Below are positions 23,015-35,403 of a stretch of DNA of 64,000 nt, in pieces. The stretch is from assembly GCA_034509925.1 (NCBI GenBank), contig CM067534.1, positions 7,627,001 to 7,691,000 of the forward strand. Direction: 5' to 3'. The position numbers and the translations under genes are program-made. The notes under the pieces were generated by a model. The model was not told the origin of the DNA and ran no database searches. It worked only from the letters and a program-made list of their open reading frames with translations. How positions within the stretch are numbered: position 1 is the first letter of the stretch; each line of letters starts with the position of its first letter. This DNA is from Hirudinaria manillensis. Lineage: Eukaryota; Annelida; Clitellata; Hirudinida; Hirudinidae.

Positions 23015-26000
23015 TCAGGCTACGATGCTACACTCGTCGACGGTTTGGCCGTTCTTGTCGCCAGCTGCACCGGCTTTGGGCGTGCCGCTGTCGCCATTGT
23101 CGTAGTCGTCATCGTTCTCATCGTCGCCGACATACTCGTCGTTTTTGTCGTCGATTCCAGTCGGAGCGTCGTCTATCAACTCGTTTAACAAGCTCTCTCT
23201 CCTTATCCTCAAGTATTGGTGGTGACGGTGATGGTTGACCCGACAATGGTGACCTTGGTGGCACGAAGTGAGACCTTTTCCAGCCTCCGTGACGAGGGTA
23301 GAATTGCTCTGGGGAGAGCGCTCCTCGGATTTGTGATACCCAGGTAATGAGGGGGTTTGGCCGTCTGTCACAGTGGAGCTGAGAGGCATGGAAGCAGCGA
23401 TGCGTGACGCAGCGGGGGAGGCTGATTCGTCGTCAGGAGGTTTAATGGAAACATGGAATTTCTACAAAAAAAGTAAAAGGCATGCATAAATTATTCATGG
23501 GTAGGTAATGCAATACTCGCTTACATAATAATTATAATAAAGATGATATTAAAAAATATAATGGTTAATAATAATTTAAAAACTCATTTAAATTGGTTTA
23601 AGAACTTCTCGGATGGTTGGCCCTTGGCTCCTACAAAAGACAAAGATAGCCGCAAGGAATATTGGCACGATGGAAGCCAGGCACAGGATCCAACCGATGA
23701 CGTCAGCCCAGAGGGGGTACGAGACCCCCTTGTACTCGACCGGCCTGTACTGGAGGAGGCTAAAGATCGCCACGAACTGTCAGGGTGGATGCAATTGTTT
23801 GAAGGATTAAGTAATTTAAATTTGCATAATAATATAAATTTATGGTAAAAAATGGTAATAATCATATTATTTGTTTTAACATATATAATATTATATATGG
23901 CAGACGAATATCATGCAGGGCGAGAGGAAGAGCCAGCATATCTTCCAGAACTTGTGAACAGGGCGACCGAGCATGTCTTTGACATTCTCAGAGATTCTCG
24001 TGTTGCCTTTGATCAAAATAAAATTGATAAATAAAATTCTAAAATATAAATCATTAAAAATAAAGAAAAAACACATCACCAGAGTAATCTATTGAATCCA
24101 ACTTGATTGACTCAGACGTCTTTTCAATCAAAAATCAATCAAGCAATTAACCAAGAGCCACCTACCGTAGAACCAGTTGACAGCGGCACATTCGAATATG
24201 GCTATGACGAGGACGCTGAGGCCGGCACTGTAGTGGTCCATCAGTTGGAGCACGTACATACCCCCCTGGAATGGTGGAATGATAAGCCACTGGTAAGCCA
24301 ATAAGTGCAACATTGTGGCAATGACCTCACTACTATTGTCATCTTCATCATCACAATCAAAGGTCATCATCATATTCATCGTTATAGTTATCATCATCGT
24401 CATCATCATCATCACAACTTGGGTCGCCATGGGAACGCCGGCGACGAAGAAGAGCGAGCAGAGGGCAGCCGTGGTGAGGAACCTTATCTTCGGGTTGAGA
24501 CCGAACCTCGGAAACTCATCGACGAAACCAGTGACCACAGTTTCAATGAGGACCATCTGTTCATTAATATTCAACGAGATGATTAATAATCAACGATATT
24601 ATAATTAGCTAGCTAGGTTACTGCTGTCGTCGTCGTCGTCATCATCAGCGTAGCTAACCTGGCTACCAACTCCGAGAAGGAAGATCATGAAAAAGAAGAG
24701 GATAGTCCAAATCGGAGCCAAAGGCATTTTGCTTAAGGCTCCCGGATAGACTATGAAGGCAAGTCCAGGCCCTGATGATGACAATGATGATGACGGTGAC
24801 GATGACGATGGTGATGATGGCGATGACGACATAGAAAATTCAATTGAATAAAAAGGACTCTTGAGATCCAATAGGCGGGCGAAAACAAGTGACCTGATTG
24901 GATGACCTTTTCCACCGGCAAACCCTGAACCTGAGCCATGTGACCGATCACGGCGAAGACGGCGACGCCGGCGTACATCGAGGTGAAGAAGCTGATGATG
25001 TTGATGATTATGGCATCTCTGCAAGGATGATGATAACAACGCCAGATGATGTTGATGATGATGATAGTGATGGTGGTGATGACGATGACGACGATGACCT
25101 GTAGCAGTCGTGATGAAATGTGTTGTAGCTGGCCATCGTTATCATTCCGCCCCATGCGAGACTCGTGGAATAGAACAGTTGGGTGGCAGCCTGGAACCAC
25201 ACCTGAAATGACGCCGTTAGCAATCCCATATAGTCATTAGGTTCGACGTCATCATTTTAATCAACGTCATCATCGCCACCACCGTCATCGTCAACGTCAT
25301 CACTATCGTCATTGTCGCAACAACATGGGTGTCACTTTCTATGACTTACATCGGGATTTAGAAGCTTGTTCCATTTTGGCGTGATGAAGTATACGATGCC
25401 CTTGTACGCCCCCGTCAACAGGGAGCCTCTGATGACCAGGATGGTCAACATGATGTAAGGAAAGATGGCCGTGAAGTAAGCCACCTGTTGTGACAGATGT
25501 TAAACTATTTAGTTGACCAATGAGATTATTAATTCTAAAAATTGGGGTTAGGGTTAGTTAGGGTCAATTATACTATTATATTAATCGTGCAATGTTATTA
25601 TAAGTATTTCGGAAAAACCGCAGCCCCAATGTAATATATTATAATATAATATAATAATCCCGAAACACAAGCATTTTACGATCCGCATTTTTCGAAATAT
25701 TTGAAGTTGTTTTTTATTTCGAAAAAAAAAATTGTCAACATCAAAGGCTCTCCAGTTGGACAAGGAAGGCCCTCTCTCCTTCCTCTTCTCTTTTTCTCTC
25801 TCTAAATCATCAACGTCTCTCTTATCTTCTCCCTTCATCCTCCAAACACTCATTAACAAACTCCTTGATGACACCTCCTTGACATCAATGGCGGACTCGA
25901 GATGACGACGACGACGCTGATGATGGCGATGATGATGACGATGACGATGATGATAAGCTTATGATGAGTGTTGATGTCGTCGTCGTTATGGTAACAGCTT

Positions 26001-29000
26001 GGGATAAAGAGGAAGAGAGGGAGTGCAATATGGCCGAGAGACCGATGGCCAGAAGTTGGGTGGTAAGTGTGTTTATAAACAGAGATAACCAATCTGGACA
26101 AACGCAAGCGCCACTTGAACGCAACGAGATCTTCTTCTTCCGCTCTGCCATTATGGAAATTCCTCCACACTGACGCTATTTATAGCGGAGGTTGGGAATT
26201 TCCAGACCCCATCCTTCTCCCACCCTCCCTCCCCAAAAAAAAAAGAATCGCGAGGCTCGGAGACCCTCGAATTGCCCAGTGAATTGACGAACATTGACGA
26301 GCATTGTAGGTTTTGGTAGGAGTTAAGATGGCGACACTGACGATGATGCCGGTTGCGTTGATGATGACAATGACGATGACGATTGTTGGTGGTGATAATG
26401 ATGGTGGCACGGGCCTTGGTGACTATGGCAGATGGAGCGAATTTCGTGGCCAATTTGGCTCGTTATTTCCTCGAAACGAGGAAGCTTTTAAGAAGCAATT
26501 GAAGATCAATTCCTTGCTGACATCGCAAACGAGAGTTTAACGCCAGCGCTTTACTTAATCCGTGTAATTGGTGTAGTCTCATTGTAAATTCATTGAACGG
26601 ATCATCATCATCACTACAACCATCATCATCATCATCATCTTCACCACCATTACCGTCATCGTCGAAGGCATAGTCATCATCAACGTTATGCTAAATTTCT
26701 GGATTTAATTTTTTTTTATTACCACAAGTAATCTAATAATTGCAATTTACTCCGTAACAACAACAACAAAAACAATGAATGGATTTATTGGCTTGTTTGT
26801 TTCTCTTCCTCCTCCTCCTCCTCCTCTTCCTCTTCTTCCTCGTCTTCTTTATTATTATTGTTGTTTTTATTTCTGTTTCGTGTTGATAAAAGCGTTTAAT
26901 CCGAGAATAGAGGAAAGTTTCCGTGAGAAATCAGGTTTTGAGAAAATAAAATCGCTTCTCTGTTTCATCTCAGACAGAGAAAATAAGATTTTGTTTTTCC
27001 TACAATAAATCTGTCTGTAGTTGAAAGTTTTGTTATTATTATAATAATTTCTGTTGTGATTTTTTTTTATATTTTGGTTAAAAATTGGAACCGTCGAGCA
27101 GTCTCTAGTCTGAAACCTTTGAGAGCATCAAATGATGAAAGCATCCTCTTTTGAATTTTGAGTGCTTCCTCAGCAACTACTTCACCTCTTTCTGCTGCCG
27201 TACTTTGAAAATTGGGTTAAGACAAACTTTTTTTTTCAGAAAAATGCCTGAGTATATTAAACTCTCTAAAACTCTTGTACGCTCAATTTCATGAGTTCCC
27301 CAAAACCGCCAATCTTTTCCCCAAAATCAGTACAAAATGATGAATGGCCCGATGCAGAGCAAATTGACAAACTCCCCTTGTGACCCTTAAACGAAGCCCC
27401 CTCGCTGAGCGAAAGAATTTTTAAATTAAATATGGACGAACGGAAATACGAACGACAAGAAATGTTTGAAAACGAAGACATTTACCTTCCCAGTCGATTT
27501 GATTCCTCTACAGACAAACATGGTGATGCAGAACCAAGATAAGAATGATGTCAAACACAAATGCCACTGGACGGAGCCCAGATTTTGAATATCGATGTCG
27601 TCTGTTTCTTGAAGAACGGCCAATCTGGAAAGGATTTAGAAGCGGAAAACCTGACGATTATTATATTATTATTAATGCATTACTCTGTCCGTTATTGAAG
27701 AAAATTGACTATTGAAAAACATCCGGTTGTAAAAGGTTATTAAAAACCCTCAAAACAATGCATTTGCTAAAGTTCGGGGTTAGCATTTTCAAATTTTAAT
27801 CATCATTTCAATATATTGGCGACGACTTTCGACTGACTCCCATGTCTCAAAAAAAATTTAGCATAAAATCCTCTCAACTTTCGAATACTTTTTTTTTTTT
27901 AGCTAGAATGGTCTCTTAATATACGTCTATTATCTAACATAAAAACTCACATTTAAAGATAAATATTCTTACTGATATCAACTGGTTAAAAATACTTATT
28001 TCGAAATGTGAATGTTAAAGATTAAATCTTAACTAATAAATAAATAAAATAAAAAGTAATGTTTAATTAATGGGGTTTTTTGAGCTGGGGTGGGGGCAGT
28101 ATTATAAATCATTTATCGTAATTGTAACAAAACACCTAAAATATTCTTCGGTAGGAGACGTGTGAACGGCCATTGTTGACGAATGCCATGTTGTCGTCTG
28201 TGTCTGTGTTGTCGGGATGGTTGCCGTCGATGCGTTTGTGTACATTTCTTGTTTGTCTTTGACGTAACCTTAGATTTTTCAAATTTGATTTAGTTAATTG
28301 CATTCTCTTGAATTTTTTTTAAAATTAAAAGATCGACTAATTGAGTAATTGGAATCGTTGGAATTTCAAAAGGCTTTTTTTGTGTTATTACGTTGCTTTA
28401 CTGAACGTACCGGTGTAGCAATGGCGTGTGTTCCACAGATTGTCGCAATTCGACCAGGGCAAGGAAGAGGCCAATGAGGCGTACATGTAATACAGGGCCA
28501 GGGAGATGATCAGGTTGTAATATGTACACACCAGTACGTTTAGGACGGTGTGCCCGATACCAATGCCTAAAGGGTTAGTTTATTTAGTTAGATATTTAAC
28601 TAACTTTTCATGTAAAAGGACGTCCCAAGTATCCAGTGGAGGTATTAAGCAGATTTTAAAATTCCATTGGTCGGATTAAAATTCCATAAACTTTTTAAGT
28701 TAAAGCAGCCAATTTTAAATTGTGAAAACATGGAAAAATAGCCAAAAGAAAAGAAATGAAGATGAAGTATGATAGGCAGAAATTATTGATGACTCGCTAT
28801 GGCACGTTTTACATTGACTTAAGATGAATTATTAATGAAATGTATGTGTTTGCGAGGAAAAACATAAAATATGCAATATTTAATAATATATAATAAATAT
28901 GGATGATCTAGATTCTCATTTTTATTACTTCTGCCTATCCGAAAACAGCTTACCTTGTAGTAGAGGGCAGATTTTTTTGAAGATTGAAAGACTTCCTATT

Positions 29001-29707
29001 CCAAAGTATTGTCCGATGCTGTACTCCATGAATAATAAAGGAGCTCCTATGATCATCATCATGATCGTATAGGGGATTATGAATGCCCCTGAAGGATTTT
29101 AGGTTCGTTCTTCATTTTTAAGGATGTTTATAAGTGTTAATAAAATTTATAAGTTCATAAAATGGCATATTTAGTGGAAAATAGCCAGAATGATTCAAGC
29201 AATCAAGTATTATTTATTGCAGGTGATTAAACGTTTCGGGGTTTGTTTGTTTTTATTTGAATTACCAAAAAGATGTGAGAAAAAAAAGAACAACTTTTTG
29301 AAATTACCTCCTCCATTTTTGTAACACAAGTAAGGAAATCTCCAGACGTTTCCAAGTCCGACGCAATAACCGACGCACGTCAACATGAATTCGGTCGATG
29401 ACGACCACACCGTTCTTTTGGACTCTCCGTCATTGGAGCCAGACTTTCTGGTCTTTGTACTCGCCGCCACGTCGTCCGTACCCGACTGGTGTCTCTTCTT
29501 AGATCTCCGGCTGTCCGTTTCCAGTGGTACCACGAAAATATCTTTCTGATTGACTGCTTCGTGCTCGTCATCGAACCGCACCTCTTTGGTCTTCCCTGAT
29601 GCCCTCCTTGACAGCGTCTCTTCCTCAGAGTCGTGTCCTTCTATGGGTTGAGTGCCCTCGGTAGGAACCGATCTCCGCGGGCACAACATGTTGCCTAACA
29701 TGTCCAT
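23015..29707 (-). CDS. SLC6: SLC6 sodium/chloride-dependent neurotransmitter transporter
   Basis: Exons in coding order: 29707-29308, 29088-28954, 28566-28411, 28247-28136, 27624-27486, 25484-25350, 25202-25099, 25018-24894, 24771-24659, 24556-24419, 24265-24166, 24006-23906, 23776-23606, 23461-23015; 2,376 nt, 791 aa. A long charged cytoplasmic N-terminus precedes TM1 ([20 protein letters not shown]), which carries the Na+ and substrate-site Gly/Asn pattern. The EL2 loop has the Cys pair (SNCDNLW, RHCYTG) and an NAS glycosylation sequon, then [10 protein letters not shown]6 ([20 protein letters not shown]), TM7-8 ([26 protein letters not shown]) and TM11-12 follow, then a long acidic tail ending DECSIVA. 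SLC6 carriers couple amine or amino-acid uptake to Na+ and Cl- at the plasma membrane. The subtype (GABA, glycine or orphan) is not settled. The last coding intron uses a weak donor (GTTCTT at 23605-23600, minus). Confidence 0.92.
25485..27485. other. Largest SLC6 intron
   Basis: A 2-kb intron with CAT/GAT arrays near 25900-25985 and 26600-26690, a TTAGGG-like stretch at 25547-25568 and purine- or pyrimidine-rich blocks (CCT repeats near 26810-26850). Several overlapping open frames on both strands around 25850-26530 lack motifs and are not called. Confidence 0.6.
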
Positions 29708-31575
29708 CAGCTTTTAGTTGATCCGACGATGCAAAATGGCTTATTGTTCTATTAAGTTGAGCTTAAGGAGAGGATCACATCAAACGTCCGCTTGCATGGC
29801 CAACGCTTGCTTCTGTCACCTCGGATTTCTTGGGCTTTGACCCAGGAGACAAAATTTGAATTTTCTTTTTGACCGTGCACGGGTTTGACTTTATAAGGGG
29901 TCCGTGTGAGGAGAGCGACGTAGTGATATTCTCCTACGAAGCTTTTTGTAAATCAGTGTTGTTCTCGATGCACCTTATCGTTTTGTCGGTGTTTTCAGTT
30001 GTTTTTTTTTCTGCTGAAAGTTTATACTCTCCCTGAAGCGATTGCCATAAATTGCCATTTGTTCTTTGCAATGGCGTTACTCGAAATCTGATCGATTTCG
30101 TTTTTGACGTGCTTTGAAGGTCCTTTGTCCCTTAAAATTTGCTTTGGCGATCGAGGAGTGCCACGGACGGTTACGTTCCTACAAGTCGTTCCGCTCCGCG
30201 AGAAACTGCATCTCTTTGAGCCATCTTTAGTCACTAACGAGCTGGTTTGACCCAGTAATGATTTATTATTATTGTTATTAGGGATGGACCGTAGGCACGG
30301 TGACCGTGAAATACTAGCGTATTAACTTATACTGCAGGATCCAAGGACGTCTGCCTTGCTTTGCCTTGACGGGCTTGAGTTTTTTTCTTTTCTTTCTTCT
30401 GAAGTAAAAAATTTTTTTTTTGTTTGGATTTCCCGAATGACATCGGGGTGTTAAGTACCTGCACGGGCATCTGGTGATAAATTCAAACCTCGCTCTTCTA
30501 TTGCTTCTTGGGCGTTTAAAAAAGCCATGAAGCGAAAAATTTGTCCTCTGTGATAGACGTATCCAGCGTCGTGGGAATTTGCACTCATCCGTCATGGGGG
30601 ATCCGAACTCATACAATTAATAACTTCCAGATATTAGAGTCTCGTAGTCAAAACGGATCAAAAGCCGATTCCAAACTTTGAAGCCAAAACAGGTAAGATA
30701 AGCTGTATGAATGTTTTCAGAAGCCATTTGTGGGACCAAAATGGTGGCTGAAGCAGTCAAGCGTGGAGAGGCGGGTTGTGAATGCATGGGAATTTGATTG
30801 CCGGGCGCATTCGTCGCGCACGAATATCCGAAAAAATGAAAAAAATTGCCGGTGGCGCCCTAACAAAGCTATGAACGAGGCTGTCACAAACGTGAATGGC
30901 GCAAAACGAATGTAATATCAACGAGGATGGAGTCGTCCTTCGAGTTGCGTTCGCGGGTCGTCCCTCAAAAAGTAAAAATGACAAAACTGTAACTTCAGAA
31001 GCGAGACTTAGGCGTTTCTAGCGTATGGAATTAATGCTTTGGCCTCGGTGATGTCCGTCAAGTCTTAAATTAAGCAGATGACGGTACGACGTGGTGGCGC
31101 GCGTTATGATTCAACGGTGACAACTCCACTCAGACGATCTAATTTCGATGATTGGTCCTTCCTTTCGGCAGTGCCAGGTCTAGGTTCACCCATTCATTGA
31201 CCTTCCCGTCGGAAGCGACGGTGGAGGGGCCGCGAGATCTTCAGAAGCAAAAGCAAGGGTTTTTATCAGGAACTTCTTCACCCCTTTTCAGCTGAACAAC
31301 GGGATCTCTTAAACTTTCCAGGCCCAATCCGAGCTCCTGATTTTTCTCCAAAATCTAAAAATATAAATTCCAGCTTGAAACCGATGAGCTTAAAATTTAA
31401 GAAATGTCAAACGAAAATGCTGGATTTGCGACGTGATATTCGTCGGGACAAATTTCAATAGTTTTCAAGTAAAAATTATTTTGAGAATCAATCCTTTAGG
31501 AATTTCAGGAAATGAATTTTAAAGCGACGTCAAATGACACTAAAAATTCAAATTGATTCGAAAGGATGGTGTCAT
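29708..31575. other. Spacer between SLC6 start and Rab gene end
   Basis: Upstream region of the minus-strand SLC6 gene. No motif-bearing ORF is seen. A minus-strand stretch within 31150-31245 reads RGPSTVASDGKVNEWVNLDL and could be a stray coding exon, possibly an alternative Rab 3' end, but this is unproven. A TTAGGGATGGACCG string at 30278-30291 resembles one end of the hAT-like element at 47084, without a partner. Confidence 0.45.
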
Positions 31576-33139
31576 TTAAAAGCCGTTACAAGAAAAGCTT
31601 TTTATCCGTCTGTCGTCGTCATCATCATAACCATCAAAGTAACCCCCCCATCCCCCAAAAAAAAATAATTCAAAAGGGTCTTTAACATGAGTGACGAGGC
31701 ATCGCATGGATTCCAGGATGTTGACGTCGTCCTTCGCCGAAACTTCAAACCATCCCACGTAGCCTCTCGAAGAGCAGAAAGCCGCCTCGTCCTTCACGAA
31801 CGACTCGCAGGAAAGGTCACGGTCTTTCTGAAATGAAACCGATCAAAGGTCACTGGAATTTCCACTATCACAATCGTCACCGTCATCTTTGTCATCATCA
31901 CCACCGTCAGCATTATCGTCGTCGTCATCGTCACCGTCACCTTATTTCCTAAGAGCACGGTCGGTATCCGTTCACCGTTCGGCAGTCGGACTTTGGCGTC
32001 AAGGTCCTCCTTCCAGCTGTCGGAAGACTCGAACGAGGAGGGAAGTTCGACCTCGTAAGTGATGACGCAAGCCACAGCTTCCCTGAAGAAAACTCTCGTC
32101 ATGCTGCTGAATCTATCCTGACCTGCTCTCAAGATGATGATGATGATGACGATGGTGACGATGATGATGATGACGATGGTGGTGACGATGATGACGACGA
32201 TAGCAATGACGACGACGATATCAATAATTGTGAATACCTGCTATGTCCCAGAACTGGAGTCTGACTATCGTATTCTCGTCCCATTCGATGGTCTTCAGGA
32301 AAAAGTCTACTCCGAGCTAATGAATAATTAATTAGATTGGTTAATTAAATATTCAAGTAATCAATTAACCGAGAATTAACCATTCTTAATTGTCACACTG
32401 AATGGATTTAAGGCAGAGACAAGCCCCCCTGTTGTCAATCCGATAAAATGTTTGTTCAAATTCAAAAAAAAAAAATATTGAGAAATGTATGAACAAAAAA
32501 TAAATGTTTATCCTAAAAGAAAATTGGTTCGATTAAAGTTGAAAAATTATTCATTCATTCGTTCATTTCCTTTCCTTAACGTTCGAACAATCGAAAAGGA
32601 TGTCGTTGACATCTTAAAGGATGGCAAAATTAAGTAAACTTTCAATGCTCCAATGTCTATTATTCATGTCCAGTAGACTTTACACCGACTTAAGACTTAT
32701 AGACAGTGGATGATGACGAGGACGACGATGGTGAAAATCGATAGTTTCAGTTACTTTAATTGGGACTAATAAGCTGTGTACTAACGGTGGCTTTGTAATA
32801 GTTGGTGAACGTGTTCTGGGTGTACCGCCTCACCAGGGAGGTTTTGCCGGTGCCCGAGTCCCCGATGACCAGCACCTTGAAGAGGTATTCCACCGGTTCC
32901 TTTGCCGGCGGCTGGAACGATTTCTGTAATGAAATTCGAATAGAGTTCGTCATGGTTTTACCATGATGCCATGAAGCTGTGACTGAATCATGCATATTAA
33001 TCGATTAATTTACATATTAATATCATGAACAATTATTAATTAATTATTAGACCATGACCTTCCCTCCCTTAGGCATTGATGCTGGCTTTGTCATGCCATT
33101 GTTGCTTTCATCCTCTTTGCTATTCTGTTCTTTTGACAT
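31576..33139 (-). CDS. RAB32: Rab32/38-type small GTPase
   Basis: Exons in coding order: 33139-33059, 32923-32786, 32316-32238, 32122-31941, 31827-31576 (3' end uncertain); 732 nt, 243 aa. Motifs: P-loop GDSGTGKTS, switch region ATLGVDFFLKTIEWDE, WDIAGQDRF, GNKKD, and SAK within GWFEVSAKDDVNI. WDIAGQ instead of WDTAGQ, the MTRVFFREAVA stretch and the LDAKVRLPNGE insert are hallmarks of Rab32/38, which serve lysosome-related organelle traffic and mitochondrial membrane sites. The N-terminus is an acidic/basic unstructured 45 aa. After VTHVK the frame runs on through low-complexity sequence (GGWGGYFDGYDDDDD) and stops at SCNGF. The usual two C-terminal prenylated cysteines are missing, so the true last exon may have been missed after a donor near 31686. 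Confidence 0.85.
32134..32225. repeat. GAT/GAC microsatellite
   Basis: GATGATGACGATGGT-type array in the Rab32/38 intron between exons 3 and 4. It yields spurious poly-Met frames. Confidence 0.85.
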
Positions 33140-33604
33140 TTTTTTCTAAACTATTGATCTGAAAGGTATTGAATAACAATTTTGAAACCCATGAAATATT
33201 AAAATCAATTCAAATGTTAATCATGAATATTCAGTATTACATCAAGAATCACATTTGAATAAAACTGAATTTAAAAGATTTAAAAATATTTTGTGAATGA
33301 AATCAAACAAATAAAAGACTTTGAATTCATTCATTTGTTGTGTTTTTTTGTTTGAATTAAAAACAAATTATCAACTAAAATGCATTTAATTAAGAAAAAA
33401 TATCAGCCTCAAGTCAGTCCCTTGAATGTTTGTTCTTAATAAGTTTCATGTCACACAGAATTTTTAAACATTAAAAACCTTTCTATTGGAGCCAATTGAT
33501 CAAAGCAAACAAATTTGCTGTAAAACTGACCACAATTGGTCTCAAAGCTTTGATGTTGTTTGCAAAAAGAGTCTTTAGTTTGCTTATCTATTATTGATGT
33601 TATG

Positions 33605-33722
33605 AATAATAATAATAATAATCATCATCATAATAATAATCATAATTATAATAATTATCATAATAATAATAATTATCATAATAACAATAATCATCATCAT
33701 CATCACAATAATAATAATAATA
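33605..33722. repeat. AAT/ATC microsatellite
   Basis: Imperfect AAT, CAT and AAC trinucleotide run encoding a spurious Asn/His-rich frame. Confidence 0.9.
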
Positions 33723-34100
33723 TTTCTTACATATTTATTTTAAAGATTGTTTAACAACACTTTGTTATCTCGTGCGCAGTCAAAAACGTTCCACAAAATA
33801 ACATGAAACAGAAAAAAAAAGAAAAGAATTGGCAACCATCTTTAGAAGAGTTACATAATCTTTCGTTCCTTCCGATTCAGGCACGTGACATCGTCATCAT
33901 CACCACCGCCTCCTCTTCCTCCTCCTCATCGTCATCATCATTACTACCATCGTCGACCCTAATTTATTAGTCCATTGATCTTACCCAGAGAATGCACAGA
34001 AACGCAAAACGAGGTCAATCGTGATTTCATGAATATTTTAATTTCATATAAAAAAAATTCATTTCTCCTCTACGATCACTCATTATGAGATTGCTAATCA

Positions 34101-34170
34101 ACAACAACAGCAGCAACAACAACAACAACAACAACAGAAACAGCAACAGAAACAACAACAACAACAGAAG
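34101..34170. repeat. CAA/CAG microsatellite
   Basis: Run of CAA units with some CAG and GAAA interruptions in the intergenic spacer. Confidence 0.9.
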
Positions 34171-35403
34171 ACGTGGATGCAAATATTCGCAATGTTACGG
34201 AGCGAGGATGTCTCCGAATAGCTGGAGTTCATTGCGTCCAGCTATCAATCAGCGTATCTCACAATAGAATGAGAAATTCACAACTGCCTTCGACGAACGA
34301 AAACATTGCTTTGATAGGTGAAACAAAATCAACGAGACCGATAAACAACGATTCAAACTTGATAACGGCTCTCAACAACTTGCACGAAGCTAACCTCGTT
34401 CTGAAATGATGTTCCTGATTGGAACGAGACGGAAACAAGGGCTACTGGAATTCTCAGAAATAGGTTTCAAACTCGAAATTAATCTTGAATTTACGATGAA
34501 AAAGAAGAAAAAGAGAGTGAGAGGAATCTCTCATCAACCCTCAGGCCTCCTCTCAGCCAAATATATGGAGTAAATCCTGGCAATTCTGGGCCCACTGAGT
34601 CCAAAATACGAGCAGGGGGACAGCAAAGTTCACGTGATTGCCAATAAGCTCTCTGTAATGTTCTTGTAGCAGGCTACTTAGAAACTTTTAAAGCTATTAT
34701 TAGCTCGCTACGCCATTGGTCGGATTTCATACGTATTTGCATAAAGTATTTGCATAATGAGCGAAATTCCTGTTTGGTTTTAACGGTAAGATAATTAGAG
34801 CCCTGGTCGAGATTTAGAAAACTCTCATTTCTCAAGCCTTGCCAACGTCTTAAAGGAAACATTACCATAATGCTATTAATTACAGACTCATGGTAATGGC
34901 ATGACCTGCATTGATATTTCAGACCATGACATTGCCTGAGTTCTCGTCGAGAAAACTTATTAACAATTCGGTGTTGCTGTGACAAGTTGCATTCGGAAAT
35001 ACTAAATATTTTCCTGTCCTTTTCCGGGTCGAGCTAGTTGGTTTTCATTAAAGTTTCATCAGATTGTTAGATTTGTAGTCTTTTTAAGACTGTGAATTTA
35101 TGTTTGCAATACGATTTAAGGTTTAAGATTTTTACTAAAGTTTATTTGAAACGGCCGTATACCAGATGCAACTATTAGTTTCAGTAGCGAGAAGATTCGT
35201 TAGCTCTGGGAATATAACAATGATTGATAAATTTACAATTTTCAATTAACCAGAACGAAATCGATTCAAACTTATTCGAGAAATCAGATGTGAAATAAGT
35301 CAATGGAACCAATTAGAGCATGTTGTAAGCGAGGTTAACAAGTTAAACCAAAACCGATGCCAATGCAGGACGTCAAATGGTAGTTTAAGTTAAGATGGCG
35401 ACT

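Larger units (their letters stand above)
33140..35403. other. Spacer upstream of Rab32/38 gene
   Basis: AT-rich spacer holding an AAT/ATC array at 33605-33722 and a CAA/CAG array at 34101-34170. The frame at 34085-34267 is only the translated repeat. No gene is supported. Confidence 0.6.

Noticed and set aside
25853..26173. Overlapping open frames on both strands in the large SLC6 intron, one with a GTAAGT after [11 protein letters not shown]
   Set aside because: No partner exon or motif was found; the frames are partly made of CAT/GAT repeats.
30022..30234. 70-codon basic minus-strand ORF upstream of SLC6
   Set aside because: No domain, no splice support and no link in phase to SLC6 exon 1.
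34085..34267. Asn/Arg-rich ORF
   Set aside because: It derives from the CAA/CAG repeat and does not continue into coding-like sequence.
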